Shown here piece after piece: positions 25,335 to 34,328 of a stretch of 64,000 nucleotides of DNA. Under the pieces are notes generated by a model. It made no database searches. It was not told where the DNA came from and saw only the letters and a list, made by a program, of their open reading frames with translations. The DNA is from Paracoccus xiamenensis (lineage in GTDB: Bacteria > Pseudomonadota > Alphaproteobacteria > Rhodobacterales > Rhodobacteraceae). Every line of letters begins with the position of its first letter. Position 1 is the stretch's first letter. The DNA lies in the NCBI RefSeq assembly GCF_011308835.1, contig NZ_JAAOHY010000007.1:105459-169458 (forward strand). The letters are read 5' to 3'. A program made the translations under genes and the position numbers.

Positions 25335-26237
25335 ATGGATAATCGGGCGGGCGAGATGCAGGTCTTTTTGCGCGTGGTCGATGCCGGCAGCTTTTCCGAA
25401 GCCGCGCGCCTGCTGCTGATGACGCCCTCGACGGTCAGCAAGCTGATCAGCCGGATCGAGGCGCGTCTGGGGGTGCGGCTGCTGGAACGGTCGACCCGGC
25501 GGCTGTCGCTGACCGACGAGGGCCAGGTCTATTACGACCGCAGCCAGGCTCTGCTGGCCGAGATGGAGGAGATCGAGCGCGATCTGTCCCAAGGCGCGGC
25601 GCAGATGGGCGGGACGGTGCGCGTCAGCGCCTCGGTCGGGTTCGGCATGGTCGCGCTAGAGCCGCTGCTTCCCGAATTCTGGCAGGCCTATCCCAATGTC
25701 GCGATCGACCTGTCGCTGTCGGATGAGATCGTCGATCTGTATCTGGATCGCACCGATGTGGCCTTTCGCGTCGGTGCCCTGCCCAATTCCAGCCTGAGGG
25801 CGGTCAAGCTGGGGACGGCACCACGCAAGATCGTGGCAACATCCGATTATCTGGCCCGCTGCGGCACGCCAACCACATTGGACGATCTTGCCGGACACGA
25901 GGTGTTGGGCTTCAGCTTCCGCCGCTCGACCCCGATGGCACCGGGGCGCGACAGCAGTCGCAGCATCGACCGGCGCGGCACCCTGCGGCTGACCGCGAAT
26001 AACGGTGAATCGGTGCGCCGCATGGCAGTTGCCGGCATGGGCCTTGCCCGCATGGGAGAGTTTCACATCCGCGACGATCTTGCCGCAGGCCGCCTGGTCG
26101 AGATCCTGCCCGAGGCGACCCTTGGCGATACCGAGGATATTCACGCGATCTTCCCCGGCGGCCGGCATGTCCCGCACAGCGTCCGCGCCTTTCTGGATAT
26201 CATGACTCCGCGTCTGCGCGCCTTTCTGGACGGCTAG
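25335..26237 (+). CDS. LysR-family transcriptional regulator
   Basis: This 300-residue regulator has an N-terminal winged helix-turn-helix (residues 4-62; VDAGSFSEAARLLLMTPSTVSKLI) and a C-terminal effector domain of the PBP2_CrgA-like type, with VRVSASVGFGMVALEPLLPEF as its first strand. Most relatives control a divergent oxidoreductase gene and respond to a small electrophile or aromatic ligand. It is transcribed away from the AKR-MFS-FMN reductase genes and the operator between them is nearly ideal. The ATG at 25335 has GGATGAG upstream. Confidence 0.92.
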   Translation: MDNRAGEMQVFLRVVDAGSFSEAARLLLMTPSTVSKLISRIEARLGVRLLERSTRRLSLTDEGQVYYDRSQALLAEMEEIERDLSQGAAQMGGTVRVSASVGFGMVALEPLLPEFWQAYPNVAIDLSLSDEIVDLYLDRTDVAFRVGALPNSSLRAVKLGTAPRKIVATSDYLARCGTPTTLDDLAGHEVLGFSFRRSTPMAPGRDSSRSIDRRGTLRLTANNGESVRRMAVAGMGLARMGEFHIRDDLAAGRLVEILPEATLGDTEDIHAIFPGGRHVPHSVRAFLDIMTPRLRAFLDG

Positions 26238-26421
26238 GCTGAACGTTCCAGCGCCCCGCGCGCGTCGTGAACCAGCCCCGGCCCGGAAATCCGCGACCAC
26301 CAGCACCCGCCCCCCCCCGATGTCGCCCTGTGCGGCAGAGCCTTCGACAAAAGCCGCTACCGCCTGCTCCAGCAGCACGGCGCCGTCGTCAGTCAGCCGA
26401 TAGCCCGTCTGATGGCGCCAG
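26238..26421 (-). other. Gap with a possible decayed winged-helix fragment
   Basis: Between lysR and the YggS gene one minus-strand frame reads SRSWRHQTGYRLTDDGAVLLEQAV (read in parts), which resembles the wing and linker of a helix-turn-helix regulator (GYRLT..G..LL..A). It has no start, no clear helix-turn-helix before it, and a run of nine C at 26311-26319. It may be a relic of a regulator gene; nothing else is seen here. Confidence 0.25.
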
Positions 26422-27084
26422 CTACGGCTTTGCTGCGTAATCCCGCGCGCCGAAAATCGCGCTACCGACCCGCACATGGGTCGCACCTTCGGCGATGGCG
26501 GCTTCGAAATCGGCGCTCATCCCCATCGACAGGCCAGTCAGGCCCGCATCTTCGGCCAGTCGGCGCAGCAGGCGGAAATGCGGGGCCGGGTCTTCGGATT
26601 CCGGCGGAATGCACATTAGCCCCTGCGGATTAAGTCCCATCGCGCGGACCTGCTCCAGAAAGCCGGGCAATTCATCGGCAAGAATGCCGGCCTTTTGCGG
26701 CTCATCCCCGGTATTGACCTGCACGAACAGTTCCGGCGCATGGCCTTGCGCCTCGACCGCCTGCGCCAGTTTGCGGGCCAGCGACGTCCTGTCCAGCGTG
26801 TGAATAGCGTCGAAAAGCCCCACCGCCACCTTGGCCTTGTTCGATTGCAGCGGCCCGATCATGTGCAGTTGCACACCCGGCCAGCGGTCGCGCCAGCCTG
26901 GCCATTTCCCCTGCGCCTCCTGCACGTAATTCTCGCCGAAAACGCGCTGCCCCTGATCCAGCACCGCGGTGACGCGATCATCCGGCTGCACCTTGCTGAC
27001 CGCGATCAACGTCACCGATCCGGGCGCGCGCCCGGCCTTTTCCTCTGCCGCAGTGATGCGGCGCCTGATGTCATCAAGTCCCAT
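26422..27084 (-). CDS. yggS: Pyridoxal phosphate homeostasis protein (YggS family)
   Basis: This 220-residue single-domain PLP-binding protein has the fold-type III lysine at Lys31 in LIAVSKVQP, then RVFGENYVQEA, HMIGPLQSNKAK and LSMGMSADFEAAI with GATHVRVGSAIFG at the C-terminus, the standard YggS/PROSC pattern. It binds and buffers pyridoxal phosphate and has no known catalytic activity. It is transcribed in the same direction as the porin, but a strong terminator separates the two. No proC or other typical partner is adjacent. Confidence 0.93.
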   Translation of the reverse strand: MGLDDIRRRITAAEEKAGRAPGSVTLIAVSKVQPDDRVTAVLDQGQRVFGENYVQEAQGKWPGWRDRWPGVQLHMIGPLQSNKAKVAVGLFDAIHTLDRTSLARKLAQAVEAQGHAPELFVQVNTGDEPQKAGILADELPGFLEQVRAMGLNPQGLMCIPPESEDPAPHFRLLRRLAEDAGLTGLSMGMSADFEAAIAEGATHVRVGSAIFGARDYAAKP

Positions 27085-27104
27085 GGCGCGAAACTCACAA
27101 AAGA

Positions 27105-27131
27105 AAAGAGCGGGCGCAAGGCCCGCTCTTT
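27105..27131 (-). terminator. Rho-independent terminator after the porin
   Basis: AAAGAGCGGGC and GCCCGCTCTTT form a perfect 11-bp stem with a 5-base loop. On the minus strand it is followed by TTCTTTTG, giving a good U-rich tail. It ends the porin transcript 20 bases after its stop and shields yggS from it. Confidence 0.85.
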
Positions 27132-27152
27132 CCGTAAGACGTTCAGGTTCGA

Positions 27153-28211
27153 TTAGAACTTGAAGCGGATACCGATGTCGGCAACCGTGTCTTCAGCCCA
27201 GTCGGTGTCGACGATACCGCCGGCCAGGACAGCGCCGCCGCCCAGGTCGTAGTCAGCACCGATACCGAACGAGTCGTACTCGCGGTCACCCACGCCAGCC
27301 ACGAGCGAGTTCAGCTCGTCACGGCGCCAGTAGCCTTTCACGACGACCGAGTTGAACTCATAGCCCAGCGAGAAGCCGTAGGCTTTGTCGTACTCGAAGT
27401 TGGCGCCCGACAGGGTGACGTCCGGCTCACCGTCCATTTGGAAGGTGATGCTGTCGCGGTCGCTGTAGTCGGCATAGATGGCTTTGGCCATGAATGCACC
27501 CGACTTCACTTCACCGCCCAGGACGATTTCTTCGGCTTCGTCATGCTTGCCATAGCCCAAGCCGACCGACCAGGTGCCGTTGGCCAGTTGGCCTTCGTAG
27601 GCAGCACCAACCGACCATGCCAGGTCAGTGTCGGTGTCGTTGGTTTCGGGGTCGAACACGCCGGTGACTTCGTTGAAGTCCGGGTTGTCCGCACCAGCAG
27701 CACCACTCCAGGCGTTGTCGCTGGCATCGCTGGCCGACGCGAACAGGTTGAAGCCGCTGATGCTGTACGAATACAGGATGTTCGGGCCCTGGTCCAGGTT
27801 GTTGCCGTCGCCGGTCAGGTAGGAGAATTCTTCCAGATCGCCGCCGAAGGCACCTTCGGTGTAACCGACTTCGTACAGGTCGCCGATCGCAGCTTCCGAA
27901 GCCGAAACGACGTCGCCCATTTCCAGCTTGCCGTAGGTGCCCGAAATCCAGACCGAACCAGCGGTACCGTCCGAAGCTTTGCCGCCGGAGTTGTCCTGGT
28001 GGTCAACGCGGAACGAAGCGCCGAACGACAGACCTGCATCGCTTTCACCGGTCATGGTGAAACGGACGCGGGCGCGGCTGCCGAACTGAGCGTCGTTGCC
28101 GTCATAGATCAGACCCATACGGGCGTCGCCGGTCACGGCGACTTCGGCGACTGCAACGCCAGCGGTCATCGACATGACGAGCGCGGTGGTCGCAAACAGA
28201 ACCTTTTTCAT
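27153..28211 (-). CDS. Outer-membrane porin (Rhodobacter/Paracoccus type)
   Basis: This 352-residue protein has a signal peptide (MKKVLFATTALVMSMTAGVAVA, read in parts; cleavage before EV) and a mature beta-barrel with alternating aromatic strands, acidic loops and a C-terminal strand ending in Phe (IGIRFKF), the signal for outer-membrane assembly. It matches the Gram-negative porin family PF13609 of Rhodobacterales, which form trimeric general-diffusion pores. The start at ATG 28211 follows GAGGGAAC. The codon use is strongly biased to C-ending codons, as expected for a very abundant protein. The terminator and structured leader also suggest a single, highly expressed gene. Confidence 0.93.
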   Translation of the reverse strand: MKKVLFATTALVMSMTAGVAVAEVAVTGDARMGLIYDGNDAQFGSRARVRFTMTGESDAGLSFGASFRVDHQDNSGGKASDGTAGSVWISGTYGKLEMGDVVSASEAAIGDLYEVGYTEGAFGGDLEEFSYLTGDGNNLDQGPNILYSYSISGFNLFASASDASDNAWSGAAGADNPDFNEVTGVFDPETNDTDTDLAWSVGAAYEGQLANGTWSVGLGYGKHDEAEEIVLGGEVKSGAFMAKAIYADYSDRDSITFQMDGEPDVTLSGANFEYDKAYGFSLGYEFNSVVVKGYWRRDELNSLVAGVGDREYDSFGIGADYDLGGGAVLAGGIVDTDWAEDTVADIGIRFKF

Positions 28212-28522
28212 GATGTTCCCTCTTGTCTCTCGGTGTATCCCCCAATGGCGAATAGTTGCCGTTGGGTATGGTCGATGTGTCGCGCTTTCACTTGCCCAAT
28301 GCAATGAAAACGCCCAGCTTCGTCGGGATTGCCGCATCTGTGGTGCTTATTGGTCACACTTAGGTGAGCGCCCCCGGCACTCATCTTTGCAGCGTTTCGC
28401 GTATGGCGACATCTTACCCCGCGAAGGGCCGGCAGCTTTCGGGAAATGCTTGTCCGCACGCCCCTATCCGCGCTAAGTGGGCGGCAAGGCCGAAAAGGCG
28501 ACAGCTATATAAGGACAGTGCC
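28212..28522. promoter_or_regulatory. Divergent promoter region of the porin and DUF3576 genes, with leader stem-loop
   Basis: These 311 bases hold no gene. CCCAATGGC (28241-28249) and GCCGTTGGG (28258-28266) pair as a 9-bp stem with one mismatch and an 8-base loop, placed 30-55 bases before the porin start on its transcript. Such a leader structure may stabilise the porin mRNA or be a target for regulation. The stretch GTGCTTATTGGTCACACTTAG (read in parts) near 28350 is the most AT-rich part and may hold the porin promoter. No small RNA was recognised. Confidence 0.4.
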
Positions 28523-29005
28523 ATGACCCGTTTTGCGCTTCGCTCCGTCGCGATTCTTGCGCTCTGCACGTCGCTGGTGGCCTGCAGCAGGGGTGGCAGC
28601 ACCCCTCAGCCGAACATGCCGCAGGAAATGCTGGACGAGCAGCGGACCCGCGAGAACGAATCGTCGGTCTGGGACCTGTTCTCGAACCGGCAGAACGCCA
28701 ACAACGCCGTGGCGGTCAACAAGTACCTGTGGAATGCCAGCCTTGAGGTGCTGAACTTCCTGCCGATCCAGTCGATTGACCCGTTCACCGGGGTGATCGT
28801 CACCGGTTACGGCACCCCGCCGGGCGGCGGGCGCAGCTATCGCGCCACGATCAATGTCACCGATCCGGCACTTGATGCCCGTTCGCTGAAGGTATCGTTG
28901 CAGGGCTCTGGCGGCGGCGCCGTCGCGCCCGACACCGTTCGCGCGGTGGAAGACGCCATCCTGACCCGCGCCCGTCAATTGCGCATGGCCGACGGCAGGC
29001 TGTAA
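28523..29005 (+). CDS. DUF3576 lipoprotein
   Basis: This 160-residue protein has a lipoprotein signal with lipobox LVAC (Cys21), so it is anchored in a membrane facing the periplasm, probably the outer one. The mature part matches DUF3576: SSVWDLFSNRQNANNAVAVNKYLWNASLEVL (read in parts), FLPIQSIDPFTGVIVTGYG and RARQLRMADGRL. Its function is unknown. In alphaproteobacteria it often lies just before leuS and lptE, as here, which hints at a link with envelope assembly. AAGGA sits 7 bases before the ATG. Confidence 0.88.
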   Translation: MTRFALRSVAILALCTSLVACSRGGSTPQPNMPQEMLDEQRTRENESSVWDLFSNRQNANNAVAVNKYLWNASLEVLNFLPIQSIDPFTGVIVTGYGTPPGGGRSYRATINVTDPALDARSLKVSLQGSGGGAVAPDTVRAVEDAILTRARQLRMADGRL

Positions 29006-29071
29006 GCCCCTTCTGGACCAACCGGCGCAGCAGCGCTAAACCCTCCGGGCAATCATACGCCCGGAGTCATC

Positions 29072-31609
29072 ATGTCCTATACCCCCGCGACCAGCGAACC
29101 GCATTGGCAGAAGGCCTGGGCCGATGCCGAAAGCTTCCGCGCCGTGCGGGACGAGCGGCCGAAATATTACGTGCTGGAGATGTTCCCCTATCCCTCGGGG
29201 CGCATCCATATGGGCCATGTGCGCAACTATGCGATGGGCGACGTGGTGGCGCGGTTCAAACGCGCGCAAGGCTTCAGCGTGCTGCACCCGATGGGCTGGG
29301 ACGCCTTCGGGATGCCAGCCGAAAACGCAGCCATGGAACAGGGCGGCCACCCGCGCGACTGGACCTATGCCAATATCGCCACGATGAAGGACCAGCTGAA
29401 GCCGCTGGGCCTGTCCATCGACTGGAGCCGCGAATTCGCAACCTGCGACGACGATTATGTCGCCCAGCAGCAGGCATTGTTTCTGGACATGCTGGAAGCC
29501 GGGCTGATTACCCGCAAATCCGCGCAGGTGAACTGGGACCCGGTCGACATGACCGTGCTGGCGAATGAACAGGTCATCGACGGCAAGGGCTGGCGGTCAG
29601 GCGCTGCGGTCGAGCGCAAGGAGCTGACGCAATGGTTTTTCCGCATCTCTGAATACTCGGAAGAACTTCTCAGCGCGCTCGACGGGCTGAGCGGCTGGCC
29701 GGAAAAGGTCCGGCTGATGCAGCAAAACTGGATTGGCAAATCGCGCGGGTTGCAGTTCCGCTTTGCCACAGTCGGCAGCCCTGAAGGCATCGACCAGATC
29801 GAGGTCTACAGCACCCGGCCCGACACGCTGTTGGGGGCCAGCTTCGTCGCCCTGTCGCCCGATCATCCGCTGGTGAAATCCCTGGCAGAACATGACGGCC
29901 GCGTCGCCGAATTCGTCGAGGAATGCCGCCGCATCGGCACCACCGAGGAAGCCATCGAAACCGCCCCGAAAATGGGTTTCGACACCGGACTGAAGGTGAC
30001 GCATCCGCTTGATTCGGCATGGGAATTGCCGATCTGGGTTGCAAACTTCGTGCTGATGGATTACGGCACCGGCGCCATTTTCGGCAGCCCCGCCCATGAC
30101 GAGCGCGACCACGAATTCGCGCTGAAATACGGCCTGCCGATTCGCGCCACCTTCGGCGAGCCGGGGATGGATCTGGCCCAGGCCGACGCGCTGGTGGCCA
30201 AGGCCCCCTATGTGCCGATGAAGTCCGAAACCGTCGCCTATGTGCGCGGCTTTGCAGGCCAGCCCGATCAGACCGGCGAAGACGCCGTGACCGCTGCCAT
30301 CGCGGTTGCCGAACAGCAGGGCTGGGGCGAGGGCGTGACGAAGTTCCGCCTGCGTGACTGGGGCATCTCGCGCCAGCGCTATTGGGGCTGCCCGATCCCG
30401 GTTGTTCATTGCGAGACCCACGGCTCTGTCCCCGAGGCCAAGGAAAACCTGCCGGTGCTGCTGCCGCGCGATGTTACCTTCGACGTGCCCGGCAACCCGC
30501 TGGACCGTCACGCGACCTGGCGCCAGGCCACCTGCCCCGTTTGCGGCGGCCCTGCGCTGCGCGAAACCGACACGATGGACACCTTTGTCGACAGCAGCTG
30601 GTACTATGCCCGCTTCACCTCGCCCCATGCGGCGACGCCGACGACCCGCGCGGATGCCGATTACTGGATGAATGTCGACCAGTATATCGGCGGGATCGAA
30701 CACGCGATTCTTCACCTGCTGTATTCGCGCTTCTTCGCCCGCGCGATGGCGAAAACCGGGCATCTGCCGGAAACCGCGATCGAGCCGTTCAATGCGCTGT
30801 TCACGCAGGGCATGGTGACGCATGAGATCTACATGACCCGCGATGACAAGGGCCGCCCCGTCTATCACCTGCCCGAGAACGTGACGGACGGCAAACTGGC
30901 CGACGGCACCCCGGTCGAGGTGATCCCTTCGGCCAAGATGTCAAAGTCGAAGAAGAACGTCGTCGACCCGGTCAATATCATCGCCGATTTCGGCGCCGAT
31001 ACCGCGCGCTGGTTCATGCTGTCCGACAGCCCGCCCGAACGCGACGTGGAATGGACCGCCGCCGGCGCCGAGGCTGCGAACAAGTTCCTCGCCCGGGTCT
31101 GGCGCCTGGCCGACGAATCGCCGGAAGGCGGGGACGATCCCGACCTGACCCGCGCCGCGCATCGCGCCATTGCCGATGTCACCCGCGCCATCGAGGGCTT
31201 TTCCTTCAACAAGGCGGTGGCGAAGCTGTACGAACTGGCCAACGCCATCGGCAAGTCCAAGGCAGGCGGCGCGCCGCGCCGCGCCGCGCTGCGGATCCTG
31301 GCCCAGCTGCTGGCCCCGATGGTCCCGCATCTGGCCGAGGAGGTCTGGGCGAAATCCGGCGGCGAAGGTCTGGTCATCGACGCACCCTGGCCGGTGGCTG
31401 ATCCGGCCATGCTGGTCGATGACAGCGTCACCCTGCCGATTCAGATCAACGGCAAGCGCCGGGGCGAGATCACCGTGCCCGCCGATTCGACCAAGGAGTT
31501 CATCGAGGCCGCCGTCATGGCCGATGACACGGTGCTGAAATTCCTTGATGGTGCGGTGCCAAAGAAGCTGATCGTGGTGCCGGGAAGGATCGTCAATGTG
31601 GTTGCGTAA
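29072..31609 (+). CDS. leuS: Leucyl-tRNA synthetase
   Basis: This 845-residue class I synthetase charges tRNA-Leu in the cytoplasm. The HIGH signature appears as HMGH at residues 46-49, the KMSKS loop at residues 622-626 ([10 protein letters not shown]), and the CP1 editing domain holds the threonine-rich [12 protein letters not shown] and the [13 protein letters not shown] segment. The length is that of bacterial LeuRS. Its 3' end overlaps lptE by 14 bases. This leuS-lptE-holA order is conserved widely, including in Escherichia coli, and ties the three genes into one transcript. Confidence 0.97.
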   Translation: MSYTPATSEPHWQKAWADAESFRAVRDERPKYYVLEMFPYPSGRIHMGHVRNYAMGDVVARFKRAQGFSVLHPMGWDAFGMPAENAAMEQGGHPRDWTYANIATMKDQLKPLGLSIDWSREFATCDDDYVAQQQALFLDMLEAGLITRKSAQVNWDPVDMTVLANEQVIDGKGWRSGAAVERKELTQWFFRISEYSEELLSALDGLSGWPEKVRLMQQNWIGKSRGLQFRFATVGSPEGIDQIEVYSTRPDTLLGASFVALSPDHPLVKSLAEHDGRVAEFVEECRRIGTTEEAIETAPKMGFDTGLKVTHPLDSAWELPIWVANFVLMDYGTGAIFGSPAHDERDHEFALKYGLPIRATFGEPGMDLAQADALVAKAPYVPMKSETVAYVRGFAGQPDQTGEDAVTAAIAVAEQQGWGEGVTKFRLRDWGISRQRYWGCPIPVVHCETHGSVPEAKENLPVLLPRDVTFDVPGNPLDRHATWRQATCPVCGGPALRETDTMDTFVDSSWYYARFTSPHAATPTTRADADYWMNVDQYIGGIEHAILHLLYSRFFARAMAKTGHLPETAIEPFNALFTQGMVTHEIYMTRDDKGRPVYHLPENVTDGKLADGTPVEVIPSAKMSKSKKNVVDPVNIIADFGADTARWFMLSDSPPERDVEWTAAGAEAANKFLARVWRLADESPEGGDDPDLTRAAHRAIADVTRAIEGFSFNKAVAKLYELANAIGKSKAGGAPRRAALRILAQLLAPMVPHLAEEVWAKSGGEGLVIDAPWPVADPAMLVDDSVTLPIQINGKRRGEITVPADSTKEFIEAAVMADDTVLKFLDGAVPKKLIVVPGRIVNVVA

Positions 31610-32078
31610 ACTTCTGCCCCTCGCCGCGCTGGCGCTTGCGGCCTGCGCCATGACCCCGGCTTACGGCCCGGGCGGCACCGGCACCGCGCTGCAGGGCCGC
31701 GTCGCCCTGATCGAGCCGCAGGATGTCGACAGCTTTTCGCTGAACCGGCGGCTGGAGGAGCGGCTGGGTCTGGTCGAGGCGGCGCAATGGAAGCTGGATT
31801 ACCGGCTGACCACCGCCGTTGTGGCGCAGGGCATCACGCCCGATGACGTGACCACCCGCTATTCGCTGAACGGCACCGTCGATTTCGCACTGACCGACAT
31901 CGCCACCGGCGCCCCGGTCTCGCAGGGCCGGGTGTCCAGCTTTACCAGCTATTCGGCGACCGGGACGACGATCGCGACGCTGTCCTCGGAACGCGACGCG
32001 CATGAGCGGCTGATGGTCATGCTGGCCGACCAGATCGTCACCCGCCTGCTGGCGACCGGCCCCAAACCGACGCAATGA
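31596..32078 (+). CDS. lptE: LPS-assembly lipoprotein LptE
   Basis: This 160-residue protein has a lipoprotein signal with lipobox LAAC (Cys17) and a mature domain that fits Lpt[40 protein letters not shown] and a C-terminal helix with [11 protein letters not shown]. LptE sits inside the LptD barrel in the outer membrane and helps insert lipopolysaccharide. Sequence conservation of the family is low, so position between leuS and holA carries much of the weight. Its start lies inside leuS and its stop overlaps the holA start (ATGA). Confidence 0.88.
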   Translation: MWLRKLLPLAALALAACAMTPAYGPGGTGTALQGRVALIEPQDVDSFSLNRRLEERLGLVEAAQWKLDYRLTTAVVAQGITPDDVTTRYSLNGTVDFALTDIATGAPVSQGRVSSFTSYSATGTTIATLSSERDAHERLMVMLADQIVTRLLATGPKPTQ

Positions 32079-33103
32079 TTCTTAAAGGCGCCGAGATCAG
32101 CCGCTATCTTTCCCGGCCAGACCCGACCCGGCCGGCGCTGCTGATTTACGGGCAGGACGCGATGCGCGTGGCGTTGAAGCGGGCCGAGGCGGTGGCCGCG
32201 CTGACCGGCCCCAGTGCTGACGAGGAAATGCGCCTGACCCGAATGCCCGGCGCGGACCTGCGCAAGGATCCGGCGCTGCTTCTGGACGCGATCAAGGAAG
32301 TGGGCTTCTTCCCCGGACAGCGCGTGGTTCTGGTCGAGGACACCCCCGACGCCGCCGCCCCGGCGGTGGCCGCCGCGGTTGCCGAATGGGCACATGGCGA
32401 TGCGGTGATCGTGGTAACGGCGGGCGGGCTGACCAAGGCCTCGGCCCTGCGCAAGATCTTCGAGCCGCATCCGGCGGCCGTCACAGCCCCCATCTATGAC
32501 GACCCTCCTGGCGAGGAGGAGATCACCCGCTGGCTGAAAGATGCCGGATTGACCGAGGTGCCGCAGGTGGCCATGCGCGATCTGGTCTCACTGTCGCGGG
32601 CACTGGATCCCGGCGATTTCCGCCAGACGGTCGAAAAGATCGCGCTGTATAAGCATGGCGACACCGAACCGCTGACACCGGCCGAGATCGCCCTGATGGC
32701 ACCGGCCACCATCGAGACCGAGGTGGACGAGCTGATCGAGGTGGTCGCGGACGGCAAATCCGACGCCTTCGGTGCGGTGATGCGCCGGATCGAGGCGCAG
32801 GGCATCGCCCCGGTCACCATCTGCATCTCAGCTTTGCGCCATTTCCGCGCCCTGCACGCCGCGGCCTCTGATCCGGGGGGCCCGCAGGCCGGGCTATCGC
32901 GAATGCGGCCGCCGGTTTTCGGCCCTCGACGTGACCGGATGGCCCGGCAGGCGCAATCCTGGGGGATGCGCAATCTGGAGGAAGCCATCCATCACCTGCT
33001 GGACACCGACCTGCAGCTGCGCAGCTCGACCAAGGCACCGGCGATGGCGCTGATCGAGCGGGCGCTTATCCGGCTGGCGATGATGCCGCGCGGATCGCGG
33101 TGA
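32075..33103 (+). CDS. holA: DNA polymerase III delta subunit
   Basis: This 342-residue cytoplasmic protein is the delta subunit of the clamp loader, which opens the beta sliding clamp. It matches HolA: an N-terminal degenerate ATPase-like fold (LLIYGQDAMRV, LLLDAIKEVGFFPGQRVVLVED), KTV-like helices in the middle, and a C-terminal collar domain (QLRSSTKAPAMALIERALIRLA). The family lacks Walker motifs, as seen here. It is translationally coupled to lptE and followed after 10 bases by the flavoprotein gene. Confidence 0.93.
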   Translation: MILKGAEISRYLSRPDPTRPALLIYGQDAMRVALKRAEAVAALTGPSADEEMRLTRMPGADLRKDPALLLDAIKEVGFFPGQRVVLVEDTPDAAAPAVAAAVAEWAHGDAVIVVTAGGLTKASALRKIFEPHPAAVTAPIYDDPPGEEEITRWLKDAGLTEVPQVAMRDLVSLSRALDPGDFRQTVEKIALYKHGDTEPLTPAEIALMAPATIETEVDELIEVVADGKSDAFGAVMRRIEAQGIAPVTICISALRHFRALHAAASDPGGPQAGLSRMRPPVFGPRRDRMARQAQSWGMRNLEEAIHHLLDTDLQLRSSTKAPAMALIERALIRLAMMPRGSR

Positions 33104-33113
33104 AGGGCGCGGC

Positions 33114-34328
33114 ATGAAAGGCGCGCTTGTCATCGGCGCCGGCCCGGCCGGGCTGATGGCCGCCGAGGAAATCGCCCGGGCTGGTCATCCGGTGGTGGTG
33201 GCCGAGGCCATGCCGACGCCTGCGCGAAAATTCCTGATGGCCGGTAAGTCGGGGTTGAACCTGACCCGCGACGAACCAGCCGAGGCGTTCGCACGCAACA
33301 TGACACTGGGAACCGGGGGCCGTCTGCCCCCGGACCCCCGAGGATATTTTGGCCAGACTGAAACTGGCTTTGGCCCGGCAGAGGTCATGGACTGGGCGCG
33401 GGGGCTGGGGATAGCGCTGTTCACCGGATCCACCGGGCGGGTGTTTCCGGTGGGGATGAAGGCCTCGCCGCTGCTGCGGGCCTGGCTGGCGCGGCTGGCC
33501 GGCATGGGCGTCGACCTGCGCAGCCGTTGGCGATGGCAGGGGTTCGAGGGTGACGGGCTGGTCTTCGATACGCCATCCGGGCGGCAGGTGTTGCATCCCG
33601 ACGCGTCGGTCCTTGCGCTTGGCGGGGCAAGCTGGCCGCGGCTGGGATCGGATGCGGCCTGGGTGCCGTGGCTGGCAGAGAAGGGTGTGGCGGTTGCGCC
33701 GTTCCGACCGGCAAACATGGGACTGCGGGTCGATTGGTCGCCCGCCATGACGCGGCATTTCGGCCAGCCGGTCAAGGGCGTGGCCATCCATGCCGGCGGG
33801 CAGCTCAGCCGGGGCGAGTGGGTGATCTCGCGCCACGGAATCGAGGGCGGCGGGATCTATGCGGTGGCTGCCGCGATCCGGGACGGGGCGGAAGCGGTGC
33901 TGGATCTGGCACCCGATCTGGATGCCGAAGCGCTGGCGGTGCGGTTTGCGAAGCCACGCGGCAAGCTGTCCATTGGCAACTGGCTGCGCAGGGTGCTGGG
34001 CGATCCCGTGCGCGCGGCGCTGCTGCTGGAATGGGGGCGTCCCCTGCCCGCCGATCCGCGCGGCTGGGCGCTGCGCGCGAAGGCCCTGCCCCTGCGCCAT
34101 CAGGGTCCAGCGGGTTTGGACCGTGCGATCTCATCTGCCGGCGGGATCCGTCTGGACGGCCTGACCGCCGGGCTGGAACTGCGCACCCTGCCCGGCATCT
34201 TTGCCGCCGGCGAGATGCTGGATTGGGAGGCGCCAACGGGGGGCTATCTGCTGACCCACAGCCTTGGCAGCGGGCGATGGGCCGGTCGGGCGGTGGCGGA
34301 TTACCTGCGGGAGTCGGCGCGCAGATAG
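33114..34328 (+). CDS. HI0933/BaiN-family FAD-dependent oxidoreductase with an in-frame repeat
   Basis: This 404-residue flavoprotein starts with a Rossmann GxGxxG motif (VIGAGPAGLMAAEEIA) and has the family signature ARKFLMAGKSGLNLT, a middle domain, and a C-terminal FAD-binding segment GIFAAGEMLDWEAPTGGYLL. It fits the TIGR03862/HI0933 group, of unknown physiological function (one relative, BaiN, reduces bile-acid intermediates). Between RNMT and GPAEVMDWARGLG the protein has about 18 unusual residues, LGTGGRLPPDPRGYFGQTET, that are encoded by a genomic repeat. The repeat keeps the frame and falls in a surface-like region, so the enzyme may still work. Its last 28 bases overlap the convergent GST gene. 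Confidence 0.88.
   Translation: MKGALVIGAGPAGLMAAEEIARAGHPVVVAEAMPTPARKFLMAGKSGLNLTRDEPAEAFARNMTLGTGGRLPPDPRGYFGQTETGFGPAEVMDWARGLGIALFTGSTGRVFPVGMKASPLLRAWLARLAGMGVDLRSRWRWQGFEGDGLVFDTPSGRQVLHPDASVLALGGASWPRLGSDAAWVPWLAEKGVAVAPFRPANMGLRVDWSPAMTRHFGQPVKGVAIHAGGQLSRGEWVISRHGIEGGGIYAVAAAIRDGAEAVLDLAPDLDAEALAVRFAKPRGKLSIGNWLRRVLGDPVRAALLLEWGRPLPADPRGWALRAKALPLRHQGPAGLDRAISSAGGIRLDGLTAGLELRTLPGIFAAGEMLDWEAPTGGYLLTHSLGSGRWAGRAVADYLRESARR
33313..33357. repeat. Rhodobacteraceae-type GC-rich hairpin repeat inside a coding region
   Basis: CCGGGGGC-CGTCT-GCCCCCGG is a perfect 8-bp hairpin followed by ACCCCCGAGGATATTTTGG. This combination, a C/G hairpin then CCCCCGAGGATATTT, is a common intergenic repeat in Rhodobacter and Paracoccus genomes as I remember them. 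Here it lies within the flavoprotein gene and is translated as GGRLPPDPRGYFG. No second copy was noticed in the window. Confidence 0.6.

Noticed and set aside
34301..34328. Overlap of the flavoprotein and GST gene ends as a sign of misannotation
   Set aside because: Both readings are supported by family features up to near their ends; a 28-base tail-to-tail overlap is plausible in a compact genome.
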